Positions 1-9,064 are shown, counted from the first letter of the stretch. The stretch is 37,832 nt of DNA from Desulfobacula sp. (GCA_018645325.1 JABGOU010000037.1:1-37832), one strand, 5' to 3'. Program-made: numbers and translations. Notes: generated by a model from the sequence alone, not told the origin.

Positions 1-64
1 CTGCGCAGAGTGTCACAAAAAGGAAACAGGCCACCAGGGTTATTGTTTCCAGTGTCACAAATAA
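1..64 (+). CDS. qrcA: C-terminal end of a multihaem cytochrome c (QrcA)
   Basis: Only the last 20 codons are in the window, read from base 2 to the TAA at 62-64. They contain two CxxCH haem c motifs, CAECH and CFQCH, the second one residue from the C-terminus. A multihaem cytochrome directly before qrcBCD is what is known for QrcA, the periplasmic subunit that takes electrons from type I cytochrome c3 in sulfate reducers. The name rests on this order; the fragment alone only shows a multihaem c-type cytochrome. Confidence 0.8.
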   Translation, partial: CAECHKKETGHQGYCFQCHK

Positions 65-109
65 GAAACCTAAAACACAAGAATTCAAAACTTTATAGAG
101 GAATAATTT

Positions 110-2239
110 ATGAAAGTTGACAGAAGAAGCTTCTTGGGATTGGGACTTGGCGCAGCTGCTGGTATCGCAGTTTCCCCTGTTGGGATGAAACTGACAGATG
201 ATTCTTCCATCTGGACCCAGAACTGGCCATGGACTCCTGTCCCTGTTGACGGAGAAGTAACGTATGATAATTCGGTCTGCAGTCTTTGTCCTGGAAGTTG
301 TGGCATAAGTGTAAGGAAAATTGACAACAGACCCGTTAAAATTGAAGGACGGGAAGGGTATCCTGTAAATGATGGTGGTGCCTGCCTCCATGGAATTGCC
401 GGTCTTCAGTACCTGTATGATCCTTCCAGAGTAAAAACACCATTGAAAAAAAATGGTGATAAGTTCGAGGAAATTTCATGGGATGATGCCATTGCAATTG
501 TTGCAGATAAACTTGCGGAGATCAGGAAAAGCGGAGTACCTGAAAAACTTGCCTGTATAGCAGATAAGGAACAAGGATCAGTTTCAGGGTTGCTTCAACG
601 CCTGCTTAAAACATTTGGATCTCCTAATTTTTATACCATGCCAAGTCTTGAATCTTATCTTGAATTGACAGCGGCAACTCTGCATGGAGAAGGGAAAACA
701 ATTTCTTTTGATATTGAAAATGCAAGTTTTATTTTAAGCTTTGGTGCCGGGATAATCGAAGGTTGGGGATCTCCGGTAAACTGTTTTAAAGCAAATGCAT
801 CAAGAAAAGAAAGACACGCAAAATTATATCAAATTGAACCTCGTTTATCCAATACTGCTGCCAACGCAGATAAATGGATTCCAGTAAAACCTGGAACAGA
901 AGGTGATTTAGCATTAGGTATCTGTGCTGTTATCTTGAAAAAAAATCTGTTTAACAGCACGGCAACAGCAAATTTTAAAGGCGGATTAAACAAATTTGGC
1001 GCTTTGCTTCAAAAGGATTATGAGCCTTTAAAAACAGCTGAAATTACAGGGGTAAAAGCATCTGATATTGAAAAAATCGCCATTATGTTTGCCAAATCAA
1101 AAATGCCTGTTGCAATATTTGGTAAAGGCCGTGGCGATGGAGCTCAAAGTTTAAAAGAGCTTGTAGCTGTCCATACATTGAATTGTCTGGTTGGTAATAT
1201 AAATAAAAAAGGCGGTGCTTTTGTTCAACCAAAACCTGAGTATCTAAAGTTTCCGAATGAATCAATGGACAACATTGCTAAAAAAGGCTTTGCGACAACG
1301 AAACTCGGGCCTTATATGAATCAGCTTGTTAATAAAGTCAATGCTTCTTCACAGCCGGTTATTGAAGCTCTTTTTGTTCACAATGCAAATCCTTGTTATT
1401 CCCTGCATGATTCAAAAAGTGTCAAACAGGCAATAGGAAGAATTCCTTTTGTGGTGAGTTTTTCTTCATTCCTTGATGAAACTGCCAAAGAAGCAGATAT
1501 CATTCTGCCAAGCCATACCTTTATAGAACGATTAGAAGATGTCCCTTCCTGTGCCGGAATTGCAAGGACTGTTGTAGGGCTTACAAAACCTTTAGTTGAA
1601 CCTGTATTTGATACAAAAAATCCAGGTGATTCTATCCTTCTTATTGCAAAAGCTCTTGAAGGCAGTGTTGCACAAAATTTTGAATGGGAAACTTATGAAG
1701 AATGCCTTGAAAGTGTGGTCCCTGATATCTGGGACTCTTTATCAGAAGAAGGATTTGCAGTAATCTCTGAAGGACTACCTTCGGGATCACCAGGTGTGAA
1801 TGTCTCTTTTCTTGCAAAGAATCCTTCTACAATTCAGGCCCAGGGAGATTTTGATCTCACACTGATTCCAATAGATAATATGAGATTGATCAATGCCGGT
1901 GTCCCGGCTTCTCCTTTTGCCATTAAAACAGTTTCAGATAAGGTTTTAAAAGGTTTGGACAGCATTGTAGAGATTAATCCTTTAACTGCCAAAGGATTTA
2001 AAGACGGCGGTTATGCGATGCTCACGACACCAAAGGGTTCTGTGAAGGTCAGGGTCAGCATAAATGAAGGTATCATGCCCGGGGTGATTGGTATGGTTGA
2101 AGGTCTTGGTCATACCTTTGATAATAAATATGTCTCAAACAAGGGTATTAATGTAAATGAGTTAATAGGCCCGATAATTGAATCTGGTTCAGGACTGGAT
2201 GCTGCCTTTGGGATTAAAGCAAAAATTGCCAAGGCGTAA
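110..2239 (+). CDS. qrcB: QrcB, molybdopterin-oxidoreductase-like subunit of the menaquinone reductase complex
   Basis: A 709-residue protein of the molybdopterin oxidoreductase family. It opens with a twin-arginine signal (DRRSFLG at residues 4-10, then a Gly/Ala-rich hydrophobic stretch), so it is exported folded to the periplasm. Residues C57, C60, C64 and C92 give the Cx2Cx3Cx27C pattern of an N-terminal [4Fe-4S] site. In the characterised Qrc complex of Desulfovibrio this subunit is reported to lack Mo or W and to act structurally or in electron transfer; whether that holds here cannot be read from sequence. AGAGGA seven bases before the ATG supports the start. It sits 45 bp after the cytochrome and 32 bp before qrcC, in one operon. 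A generic formate dehydrogenase or thiosulfate reductase subunit is unlikely given the cytochrome, FeS and NrfD neighbours. Confidence 0.9.
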   Translation: MKVDRRSFLGLGLGAAAGIAVSPVGMKLTDDSSIWTQNWPWTPVPVDGEVTYDNSVCSLCPGSCGISVRKIDNRPVKIEGREGYPVNDGGACLHGIAGLQYLYDPSRVKTPLKKNGDKFEEISWDDAIAIVADKLAEIRKSGVPEKLACIADKEQGSVSGLLQRLLKTFGSPNFYTMPSLESYLELTAATLHGEGKTISFDIENASFILSFGAGIIEGWGSPVNCFKANASRKERHAKLYQIEPRLSNTAANADKWIPVKPGTEGDLALGICAVILKKNLFNSTATANFKGGLNKFGALLQKDYEPLKTAEITGVKASDIEKIAIMFAKSKMPVAIFGKGRGDGAQSLKELVAVHTLNCLVGNINKKGGAFVQPKPEYLKFPNESMDNIAKKGFATTKLGPYMNQLVNKVNASSQPVIEALFVHNANPCYSLHDSKSVKQAIGRIPFVVSFSSFLDETAKEADIILPSHTFIERLEDVPSCAGIARTVVGLTKPLVEPVFDTKNPGDSILLIAKALEGSVAQNFEWETYEECLESVVPDIWDSLSEEGFAVISEGLPSGSPGVNVSFLAKNPSTIQAQGDFDLTLIPIDNMRLINAGVPASPFAIKTVSDKVLKGLDSIVEINPLTAKGFKDGGYAMLTTPKGSVKVRVSINEGIMPGVIGMVEGLGHTFDNKYVSNKGINVNELIGPIIESGSGLDAAFGIKAKIAKA

Positions 2240-2271
2240 AATTCAAGGATAAATTGCTAAAGAGGTTCTTA

Positions 2272-3138
2272 ATGAAACAAGAAAATAATAAAGCATATAA
2301 GTTCGGAATGGTTATTGATCTGGACAAATGCACAGGCTGTGGATCCTGTATGGTTTCGTGCATGTCGGAAAATAATGTTCCGTTTAAGGAGGATGAGTCC
2401 AATAAAAAGGATAGCATCACCTGGATGCGTGTTTATAAATTAACCAATGATAAATCCTTTCCTGATACACAAGTTGCATACATGCCAAGGCCTTGCCAAC
2501 ACTGTTCAGGAAAAGGGGGGCATGGTCATTCACCATGCGTTTCTGTTTGTCCTGCGACTGCTACAGACTATGGCTATGATACAGGAATTGTAAGCCAGAT
2601 TTATACACGTTGTTTTGGATGTCGATACTGCATGGGGGCATGTCCCTATCATGCAAGATATTTTAACTGGTGGGATCCCAAATGGCCTGAAGGCATGGAA
2701 AACTACCTTAGCCCCAATGTATCTCCAAGAATGAGAGGGGTCGTGGAAAAGTGCAGTTTCTGTTATCACAGATTCCAGGCTGCAAGAGATCAGGCATATG
2801 CAGAAGGCAACAAGGATGAAATTGCTGAAGAAAATTATCAGACTGCGTGTACTACAGCTTGTCCTGCAGGTGCCATTGTCTTTGGGGATTTAAACAATCC
2901 TGAACATATGGTACACAAGATTGTTAAACCTGACCCTCACCCTGACCCAAGAAACAAACATGTTATCGGAAAATCAAGGAATCCTAAAGTATTCAGACTG
3001 CTTGAAAGACTTGGAACAAATACAAAAGTCTATTATCTTTCCGAACGCGAATGGGTAAGAAAATCCGGTGATAATTACCTGGATGGTGAATGGGATAAAA
3101 TTAAGAATCATCATGGGGCTAGTGTATCCCATGATTAA
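2272..3138 (+). CDS. qrcC: QrcC, periplasmic iron-sulfur electron-transfer subunit
   Basis: A 288-residue polyferredoxin-type subunit (DmsB/NrfC family) that should wire QrcB and the cytochrome to the membrane subunit. Cysteine groups are visible in order: CTGCGSCMVSC near the N-terminus, CQHC followed by CVSVCP, CFGCRYCMGACP, and CSFC with a later CTTACP, enough for four Fe-S clusters. It has no signal peptide of its own, which fits co-export with the TAT-bearing QrcB. The frame is open from a TTG at 2254, but the ATG at 2272, eight bases after GAGG, gives the normal N-terminus MKQENNK. qrcD starts 33 bp downstream. Confidence 0.9.
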   Translation: MKQENNKAYKFGMVIDLDKCTGCGSCMVSCMSENNVPFKEDESNKKDSITWMRVYKLTNDKSFPDTQVAYMPRPCQHCSGKGGHGHSPCVSVCPATATDYGYDTGIVSQIYTRCFGCRYCMGACPYHARYFNWWDPKWPEGMENYLSPNVSPRMRGVVEKCSFCYHRFQAARDQAYAEGNKDEIAEENYQTACTTACPAGAIVFGDLNNPEHMVHKIVKPDPHPDPRNKHVIGKSRNPKVFRLLERLGTNTKVYYLSEREWVRKSGDNYLDGEWDKIKNHHGASVSHD

Positions 3139-3171
3139 GACTTCCAAAATATTATTTAGGAGTGAATAAAT

Positions 3172-4428
3172 ATGGATTCTGCATTAATACCTGAAGGTGC
3201 AAAACGTTGTGCATTTCCAAAGTTTGCAATTGGGATAGCAGTCGTTGGTGCCGTACTTCTTTGGGGCGTTTTTGCCATGTTCCTCTGCTGGTTTAAAGGC
3301 CTGAATCAGACCAATATGAATGACTATTACGGGTTTGCCCTTTGGATCTGGGCCGACCTTGCCGTCATCGCTGTTGGTGGCGGAGCATTCTTTACAGGTC
3401 TGTTAAGATATATTTTTAAAATTGACGAGCTGAAAAATATCATCAATTTTGCTGTAATAATTGGTTTTATCTGCTATAGCTCGGCATTGTTAATCCTTGC
3501 CATTGATATTGGACAACCGCTTCGTGGGTGGTTTATTTTCTGGCATGCCAATGTCCATTCAATGTTGACGGAGGTAGCTTTTTGTCTGTCTGCTTATTTT
3601 GCTGTATTGACCATTGAGTTTATTCCCAATATCCTTGAGAACAGGCAGGCCAACAAAGTACCTTTTTTCCATCACCTTGCCCATAACATGCATGGTGTAA
3701 TGGCTGTATTTGCTGCTACTGGCGCTTTTCTTTCTTTTTTCCATCAGGGATCTCTTGGTGGGGTTGCAGGCGTTATGTTTGGTCGTCCTTTTGCAGTCAG
3801 AGAAGGCTTATTGATCTGGCCCTGGACATTTTTTCTGTTTACATGGTCTGCTGCAGCATTTGGCCCTTGCTTTACTCTTTTGGTGACAAGAATTACAGAG
3901 GCTATTACCGGCAAAAAACTGGTTAAGGACAACGTTGTTCATCTTTTGGCTAAAATATCCGGATGGATGATTATTACCTACATTATTGCCAAGATTATAG
4001 ACACCATCTACTGGGCAATTGTAACAGCGCCCAGTCTTGGATTTACCTTAAGCCATTTTTACACAAATAATAGTTTTTACGGATATTGGATTCTGATTGT
4101 GGAAATTATTGTATGTGGTGTTCTTCCGGGCGCTCTGCTCATAATGAAATCAACCCGGGAAAATTCAAACCTGCGCCTTATTGCTATTATTCTTGGTGTT
4201 ATTGGTGTCTGTCTTAACAGATGGGTCATGGTGCTTCAGATTATGGCGGTTCCGGTAATGAGTTTTGATACATGGGCACTTTACATTCCAAGCTGGCAGG
4301 AAATTGCAACATCAATTCTGCCCGTGGCCTATGGAATCATTCTGATTTCAATTGCATATCGTTACCTTCCTGTATTTCCCCAGGAAAAGGAACTCAATTC
4401 GGTCGAACCTGTAACAGAGGCGGAATAA
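3172..4428 (+). CDS. qrcD: QrcD, NrfD-family integral membrane quinone-binding subunit
   Basis: A 418-residue, strongly hydrophobic protein of the NrfD/PsrC family with around ten transmembrane stretches. It begins after a short polar lead with a helix near residues 17-40 and ends in a charged cytoplasmic tail. In Qrc this subunit anchors the complex and reduces menaquinone. AGGAG lies nine bases upstream of the ATG. The gene order cytochrome, molybdopterin-like, FeS, NrfD is the qrcABCD order of sulfate reducers; a related layout occurs in alternative complex III, but that has additional cytochrome and membrane genes not seen here. Confidence 0.88.
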   Translation: MDSALIPEGAKRCAFPKFAIGIAVVGAVLLWGVFAMFLCWFKGLNQTNMNDYYGFALWIWADLAVIAVGGGAFFTGLLRYIFKIDELKNIINFAVIIGFICYSSALLILAIDIGQPLRGWFIFWHANVHSMLTEVAFCLSAYFAVLTIEFIPNILENRQANKVPFFHHLAHNMHGVMAVFAATGAFLSFFHQGSLGGVAGVMFGRPFAVREGLLIWPWTFFLFTWSAAAFGPCFTLLVTRITEAITGKKLVKDNVVHLLAKISGWMIITYIIAKIIDTIYWAIVTAPSLGFTLSHFYTNNSFYGYWILIVEIIVCGVLPGALLIMKSTRENSNLRLIAIILGVIGVCLNRWVMVLQIMAVPVMSFDTWALYIPSWQEIATSILPVAYGIILISIAYRYLPVFPQEKELNSVEPVTEAE

Positions 4429-4454
4429 GCCTTTTTGTATAAAGGAGAAAAATT

Positions 4455-4613
4455 ATGTTTCCATTTTGTTTTGAATGGGTATGGGACATCGGTCACGCAA
4501 TTTTCTTTGGTGGATTCTGGTACGCCATTTCCATCCTGGGTGCCGGCATGACATTTTGTATTTTAAAAGCAGCCTATGATACAATGAATGATAGCGGAGA
4601 GTCTCATCATTAG
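4455..4613 (+). CDS. small single-span membrane protein after qrcD
   Basis: A 52-residue ORF beginning MFPFCFEWVWDIGHA, with one hydrophobic, aromatic and Gly-rich segment (roughly residues 14-38, IFFGGFWYAISILGAGMTF) and a polar, His-ending tail. AAAGGAG seven bases before the ATG is one of the best ribosome binding sites in the window. It begins 26 bp after the qrcD stop and lies before the operon terminator, so it is almost certainly co-transcribed with qrc. I do not recognise a family. An accessory subunit or assembly factor of Qrc is an inference from position. It is too short for routine gene calling and may often be missed. Confidence 0.72.
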   Translation: MFPFCFEWVWDIGHAIFFGGFWYAISILGAGMTFCILKAAYDTMNDSGESHH

Positions 4614-4650
4614 GCATTGATTTTAATATAGAATTTATTATTGAATAAAG

Positions 4651-4697
4651 CGCATTCCAGGACCTGTTTGAAAAGTTTTGGAATGCGTTTTGTTTTT
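4651..4697 (+). terminator. rho-independent terminator of the qrc operon
   Basis: A 9-bp perfect inverted repeat, CGCATTCCA (4651-4659) and TGGAATGCG (4679-4687), with a 19-base loop, is followed at once by TTTTGTTTTT. It lies 37 bp after the small ORF that ends the qrc unit. The loop is longer than usual, so efficiency is uncertain. Confidence 0.7.
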
Positions 4698-4739
4698 ATA
4701 AGACAGTTAAAATTTTCAGGGATAAAATACTAAAAAAAA

Positions 4740-6950
4740 ATGGTTCAACTAAAAGGACATATTGAACGCATAACTTTTTCAAATGAAGAAAAAGCTTTTT
4801 TTGTATGCAAACTCAAGGTAAAAAATGTAAATAGTCTTGTAACCATAGTGGGGAATATGGTGAATCCAACACCTGGCGAGGTTGTTGAATTAAAGGGCAA
4901 ATGGATCATACATCCCAAATTTGGTCATCAGTTACAGGTTATTGAATATAATACTATTGTTCCTGCTACTCAATCAGGTATTCAAAAATATCTGGGTTCA
5001 GGCCTTATCAAAGGGATCGGGCCTGTTATGGCTAAACGTATTGTAACATTTTTTGGTATTAAATCATTGGATATCATTGAAACGAGCATTGAAAAGCTAT
5101 CCCAGGTTGAAGGAATTGGTAAAAAAAGAATTGGAATGATTCAACAGGCCTGGATCGAACAAAGAAAAGTCAGGTCAGTGATGTTGTTTTTGCAGTCCCA
5201 TGGGGTCTCTACAGCCTATGCAGCAAAAATTTTTAAAACCTATGGGCAGGACGCAATTCATATTGTAAAGGAAAATCCTTACAGACTTGCGAGGGATGTT
5301 TTTGGTATAGGGTTTGTAACTGCAGATAAAATTGCAGAAAAACTGGGTATAAAAAAAAATGCCCCCCAGCGTATTGAAGCAGGACTAGAATATGTGCTGC
5401 ACAAGCTGGCTGATGAAGGCCATGTCTGTTATCCCTATGATGAGCTTTGTTCCAAAGTTCAACAAATGCTTGAGGTTAACACTGAGGCTGTTTTAAAGGC
5501 TGTTGGAAATTCTTTAAAGGCTGATCGGATTGTTATTGAAGATATCAATAGGAATATCAAAAAAAAACCAGGAGGGAATGAAGAAAATATTAAATTTGTC
5601 TTTTTAAAGAAATACCATGTTTGTGAAACAGGAATTGTCGATAATTTTGAACAGCTTAAAAACTCTCCAAAAACTATAAGGAAAATCGATTTAAACAAAG
5701 CCATTGAATGGATTAAAGGCCAGATTAAAATAAGACTGGCAAAAGAACAGGAAGAAGCCGTTAAAAAATCTTTAAAGGAAAAGGTTTTAATTATTACAGG
5801 CGGACCTGGTACCGGCAAAACAACCATTATAAATGCTATTATCAGGATTTTAAAAAAAGCAGGTGCAAAAATTCTTTTGGCTGCTCCCACTGGTCGAGCA
5901 GCCAAAAGAATGAATGAAGCCACCTGGGAAAAAGCCATGACCATTCACAGGATGCTTGATTATTCCATGAAGGAAGCAGGTTTTAAAAAGAACAATAAAA
6001 ACAGGCTAAAATGTGACGTTCTGATTATTGATGAAGCATCTATGATTGATATTGTTCTGATGCATCATCTGTTAAAGGCCGTGCCAAGAGAAGCCACACT
6101 TATTCTTGTGGGAGATGTCAATCAATTACCTTCAGTGGGACCTGGAAATGTGTTAAACGATTTGATTATATCCAATACTTTCAGTGTTGTTGAGCTTGAT
6201 AGGATCTTCCGGCAGGCAAAAAAAAGTTTAATTGTTGTAAATGCCCACAGGATAAATAAGGGAATGTTTCCCGTGGTGGCAACCGATGACAGAAAAGGTG
6301 ATTTTTATTTTGTCCAAAAAGAGGCTCCAGAAGAGGTTTTATGCACCATTATTGATCTGGTTCAAAACAGAATACCTAACAAATTTAAAGTTGATCCGGT
6401 AAATGATATCCAGGTCTTAACACCGATGCACAAAGGTACTATCGGTTCAGCCAACCTGAATCACGAACTGCAGAAAATCTTGAATCCAAACAAAGTCTTG
6501 GTCCAAAGAGGGAACAGGGAATTTAAAATTTCAGACAAGGTGATGCAAATCCGTAACAACTATGACAAAAATACTTTTAATGGTGATATAGGCAGAATTA
6601 TCTCTGTTGATTCTATTGATCAAAAAATGCAGATTAATTTTGATGGGAGGAATGTGGAGTATGATTTTTCTTCACTTGATGAAATTGTTCACGCCTATGC
6701 AATTTCCGTCCATAAATCTCAGGGTTCAGAATATCCTGTGGTAATAATACCGGTTGTGACCCAGCATTATATCCTTTTACAAAGAAATTTGATTTATACG
6801 GCAATAACCCGGGGCAGAAAACTTGTTGTGCTTGTGGGAACAAAAAAAGCCCTTGCCATGGCCATCAATACTGTTAAATCATCAATACGTCATACCAGGC
6901 TGTGGCATCGCCTGGAGCACCATTTGGGCAGGCCGGTCAAGAGCCTTTAA
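4740..6950 (+). CDS. recD2: RecD2-type ATP-dependent 5'-3' DNA helicase
   Basis: A 736-residue SF1B helicase of the RecD2 (RecD-like, RecBC-independent) family. The N-terminus carries the OB-like domain and helix-hairpin-helix repeats typical of the long form (GLIKGIGPVMAKRI, LSQVEGIGKKRI). Walker A is GGPGTGKTT (near residue 353), Walker B VLIIDEAS, then GDVNQLPSVGPG, and the C-terminus has the UvrD-like motifs AYAISVHKSQGSE and YTAITRGR. The start matches the family N-terminus (LKGHIERITF) but has no good Shine-Dalgarno; the closest is AGGG about 20 bases upstream, after a run of nine A. The gene stands alone after the qrc terminator and meets minus-strand genes downstream. Confidence 0.93.
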   Translation: MVQLKGHIERITFSNEEKAFFVCKLKVKNVNSLVTIVGNMVNPTPGEVVELKGKWIIHPKFGHQLQVIEYNTIVPATQSGIQKYLGSGLIKGIGPVMAKRIVTFFGIKSLDIIETSIEKLSQVEGIGKKRIGMIQQAWIEQRKVRSVMLFLQSHGVSTAYAAKIFKTYGQDAIHIVKENPYRLARDVFGIGFVTADKIAEKLGIKKNAPQRIEAGLEYVLHKLADEGHVCYPYDELCSKVQQMLEVNTEAVLKAVGNSLKADRIVIEDINRNIKKKPGGNEENIKFVFLKKYHVCETGIVDNFEQLKNSPKTIRKIDLNKAIEWIKGQIKIRLAKEQEEAVKKSLKEKVLIITGGPGTGKTTIINAIIRILKKAGAKILLAAPTGRAAKRMNEATWEKAMTIHRMLDYSMKEAGFKKNNKNRLKCDVLIIDEASMIDIVLMHHLLKAVPREATLILVGDVNQLPSVGPGNVLNDLIISNTFSVVELDRIFRQAKKSLIVVNAHRINKGMFPVVATDDRKGDFYFVQKEAPEEVLCTIIDLVQNRIPNKFKVDPVNDIQVLTPMHKGTIGSANLNHELQKILNPNKVLVQRGNREFKISDKVMQIRNNYDKNTFNGDIGRIISVDSIDQKMQINFDGRNVEYDFSSLDEIVHAYAISVHKSQGSEYPVVIIPVVTQHYILLQRNLIYTAITRGRKLVVLVGTKKALAMAINTVKSSIRHTRLWHRLEHHLGRPVKSL

Positions 6951-6957
6951 AAAAAAA

Positions 6958-7094
6958 TGTAATTGTTCAGCCCGTTAAAAATAAGCTATCCCCCAAAGCC
7001 ATGTCTGATGGATATTTGCAGGAGGTTAAGCGAATAGTCTTGAAACAAATATCCATCAGACAGGGCGGGTTCAAGCGCAAGAGTTGAATAATTA
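6958..7094 (+). repeat. hairpin repeat element, copy 1
   Basis: A 137-bp element nearly identical to 15793-15926 in the same orientation. Its core is an inverted repeat: left arm 6999-7018, right arm 7046-7065, 19 of 20 positions paired (A at 7001 is the mismatch), with a 27-base loop. It begins eight bases after the recD2 stop, so it may also serve as 3'-end structure for recD2. The two copies differ by a few substitutions and a 3-base indel. One frame is open through both copies. No ribosome binding site was seen for it. Confidence 0.85.
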
Positions 7095-7121
7095 CAAAAA
7101 ATTTAAAAAAAAGGTCAAAAA

Positions 7122-7409
7122 TTATTTTTTCCCTGCAAAGATCCAGAACACAGCCCAGGCAAGGCAGACAGGTATAATCCCAAAGGAAATATATGAAATT
7201 AGATTTTCATTCCATGGTTTTAGGTAAAGACCAGTGGCTATTGGATAAATAAGGGTGAGTACTATGCAGAAGCGTTTTTTTGTGGAAAGTTTTCTTAACT
7301 TTATTCCAGGAGATATTTTTTTTGCAGATTCCCCCTTAAACAGTCTTGGAAGAATCAAGATACAGGCGATCAGCAGCACTAAAACAAGAATTTCACTTAT
7401 CCCGGTCAA
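7122..7409 (-). CDS. small membrane protein of unknown function
   Basis: A 95-residue protein with three hydrophobic stretches (about residues 5-22, 47-63 and 70-91) separated by a basic loop rich in Lys. The start is TTG, supported by AAGGGAG six bases upstream; no in-frame ATG gives a comparable protein. I do not recognise the family. It lies downstream of the PurF-like gene on the same strand, 123 bp away, and converges on recD2 across the hairpin repeat. The real ribosome binding site and membrane pattern argue that it is translated. Confidence 0.6.
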   Translation of the reverse strand: MTGISEILVLVLLIACILILPRLFKGESAKKISPGIKLRKLSTKKRFCIVLTLIYPIATGLYLKPWNENLISYISFGIIPVCLAWAVFWIFAGKK

Positions 7410-7532
7410 GAGTAACTCCCTTAATAATCTGGCATGATTTAAATTATTGGTTTATTTCAAACATTGCCGAATTTGTCAATGGGATTTAAAGAACTGGATC
7501 ATGGTATTACCAAAGGATTTAGGTCTGCCACT

Positions 7533-8936
7533 TTAAAAATGACTTGATCCGTCCCAGCAGTGTGTACATAGTCTTTTTTTAGGAAGGCCGATGGCTTCAA
7601 TCAGATCTTCAAGTTTTTGATACCTTATACTGGTGAGTTTGAGCCGATCAATAATTTTATCAATCATGGCCGTATGTTTTTTTGAGCCGTCCACTGCATA
7701 GTCTGTCAGATCTGTACTTTCGGTCCCTTCAATTTCAAAAATGGCTTTCCGGCCGGCTAGATCAAGGGTTGACCTGGATGTTGAAAAATTCAAAAACTCA
7801 CAAGGATGAATAAGGCACGGGCAGGCAATTCTCATATGAACCTCTTTTGCACCGTATTCATACAAAATCTGGGTATTATCCTTAAGCTGAGTCCCTCGAA
7901 CCACAGAATCATCACAGAAAATGATACTTTTTCCTTTGATAATTTCTTTAATAGGAATCAGTTTCATTCGGGCCACAAGATCTCTCATTTCCTGATTCTG
8001 GGGCATGAAGCTTCTTGGCCATGTAGGGGTATATTTTACGTACGGCCTCATATAGGGGATTTTGCTATAATTTGCAAATCCTATGGCGTGACCGATTCCA
8101 GAATCGGGGATACCGGCAACTAGATCAGCCTTTTCTGTTTCTCTTTTTGCCAGAGCCGCCCCACAATTATACCGGACATTTTCAGTATTGATCCCCTCAT
8201 AAGTTGATGCAGGATACCCATAGTACACCCATAAAAATGAACAGACCTGCATCTCATCACCCGGGGGCTGAACCTGTTGGATACCTTCTTGTGTCATAAG
8301 GACAATTTCATTGGGGCCGACATAGTACTCTGTTTCAAAACCAAGATTTGAAAATGCACTTGATTCAGAACTGGCCGCAAAAGCATTATCTCTTTTGCCT
8401 ATGATAACGGGGGTTCTCCCTAATCGGTCTCTGGCAACAAAAATACCCGAATCCGTTAAAACCATCATTGAACAGGAGCCCTTAATCTTTGTCTGTGCGT
8501 TTAAAATTCCTTCCTTAAAAGAATCTTTCTGATTTATGAGAATGGATACAAGCTCTGTGGGGTTGATATCTCCCTGGCTTGTTTCTGCAAAATGAACATT
8601 TTGTGAAAATGCCTCCTGGGTTAATTCATCAAGATTAGCAATTTTCCCAATGGTAACCACTGCAAATTTTCCAAGGTGGGAATGGATAATTATTGGCTGG
8701 GAGTCAGTGTCGCTGATAACACCCACCCCCATATTCCCCGGCAGATTTTCAATATCAGATTCAAATTTTGATCTGAAATATGCATTTTCAAGGCTGTGAA
8801 TTGTCCTGTGGAAACCGTCTTTATTCAATGTGGCCAAGCCACCACGTTTGGTTCCAAGATGTGACAGGTAATCTGTTCCATAAAAAAGTTCTTTGTTACA
8901 ATCCTGCTTTGAAGTACAACCAAAAAAACCGCCCAT
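7533..8936 (-). CDS. PurF-like amidophosphoribosyltransferase homologue lacking the catalytic Cys
   Basis: A 467-residue homologue of glutamine PRPP amidotransferase. The N-terminal half has the Ntn-hydrolase glutaminase fold (SHLGTKRGG, GKIANLDEL, VARDRLGRTPV), and the C-terminal half is a type I phosphoribosyltransferase with the PRPP loop IIFCDDSVVRGT near residues 338-349 and a terminal CTHCWDG segment as in PurF. In functional PurF the residue after the initiator Met, or after a short propeptide, is the nucleophilic Cys (CGxxG). Here it reads MGGFFGC: Gly replaces Cys, and the next Cys is residue 7. From memory, similar MGGFFG proteins occur in other anaerobes as a PurF paralogue, which I cannot verify here. 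It may use free ammonia or have another role, so purF is not assigned. The ATG has only a weak ribosome binding site. Confidence 0.82.
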   Translation of the reverse strand: MGGFFGCTSKQDCNKELFYGTDYLSHLGTKRGGLATLNKDGFHRTIHSLENAYFRSKFESDIENLPGNMGVGVISDTDSQPIIIHSHLGKFAVVTIGKIANLDELTQEAFSQNVHFAETSQGDINPTELVSILINQKDSFKEGILNAQTKIKGSCSMMVLTDSGIFVARDRLGRTPVIIGKRDNAFAASSESSAFSNLGFETEYYVGPNEIVLMTQEGIQQVQPPGDEMQVCSFLWVYYGYPASTYEGINTENVRYNCGAALAKRETEKADLVAGIPDSGIGHAIGFANYSKIPYMRPYVKYTPTWPRSFMPQNQEMRDLVARMKLIPIKEIIKGKSIIFCDDSVVRGTQLKDNTQILYEYGAKEVHMRIACPCLIHPCEFLNFSTSRSTLDLAGRKAIFEIEGTESTDLTDYAVDGSKKHTAMIDKIIDRLKLTSIRYQKLEDLIEAIGLPKKRLCTHCWDGSSHF

Positions 8937-8960
8937 AATATTTTTTTTCCATTTTCAATA

Positions 8961-9023
8961 AATGATCATTGTTTCATTTCCAAACCGCCAAGATCAAATA
9001 ATAATTATTAACTAAGATGTCAA
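8961..9023 (-). promoter_or_regulatory. possible promoter and palindrome upstream of the PurF-like gene
   Basis: On the minus strand TTGACA (9018-9023) is followed after 17 bases by TATTTG (8995-9000), a fair sigma-70 pattern. Between it and the start lies the perfect 10-bp palindrome AATGATCATT (8961-8970), which could be an operator. Both are pattern matches only. Confidence 0.4.
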
Positions 9024-9064
9024 ATAAATAAATTTTGTAAATTATAGATTTTCTCACCCAATTT

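Noticed and set aside
5459-5944. 161-residue minus-strand ORF
   Set aside because: Lies wholly inside recD2, antisense, with hydrophobic low-complexity translation; a shadow of the real gene.
6902-7087. 61-residue ORF over the recD2 end and hairpin repeat copy 1
   Set aside because: Starts inside recD2 in another frame with no ribosome binding site; openness comes from the repeat.
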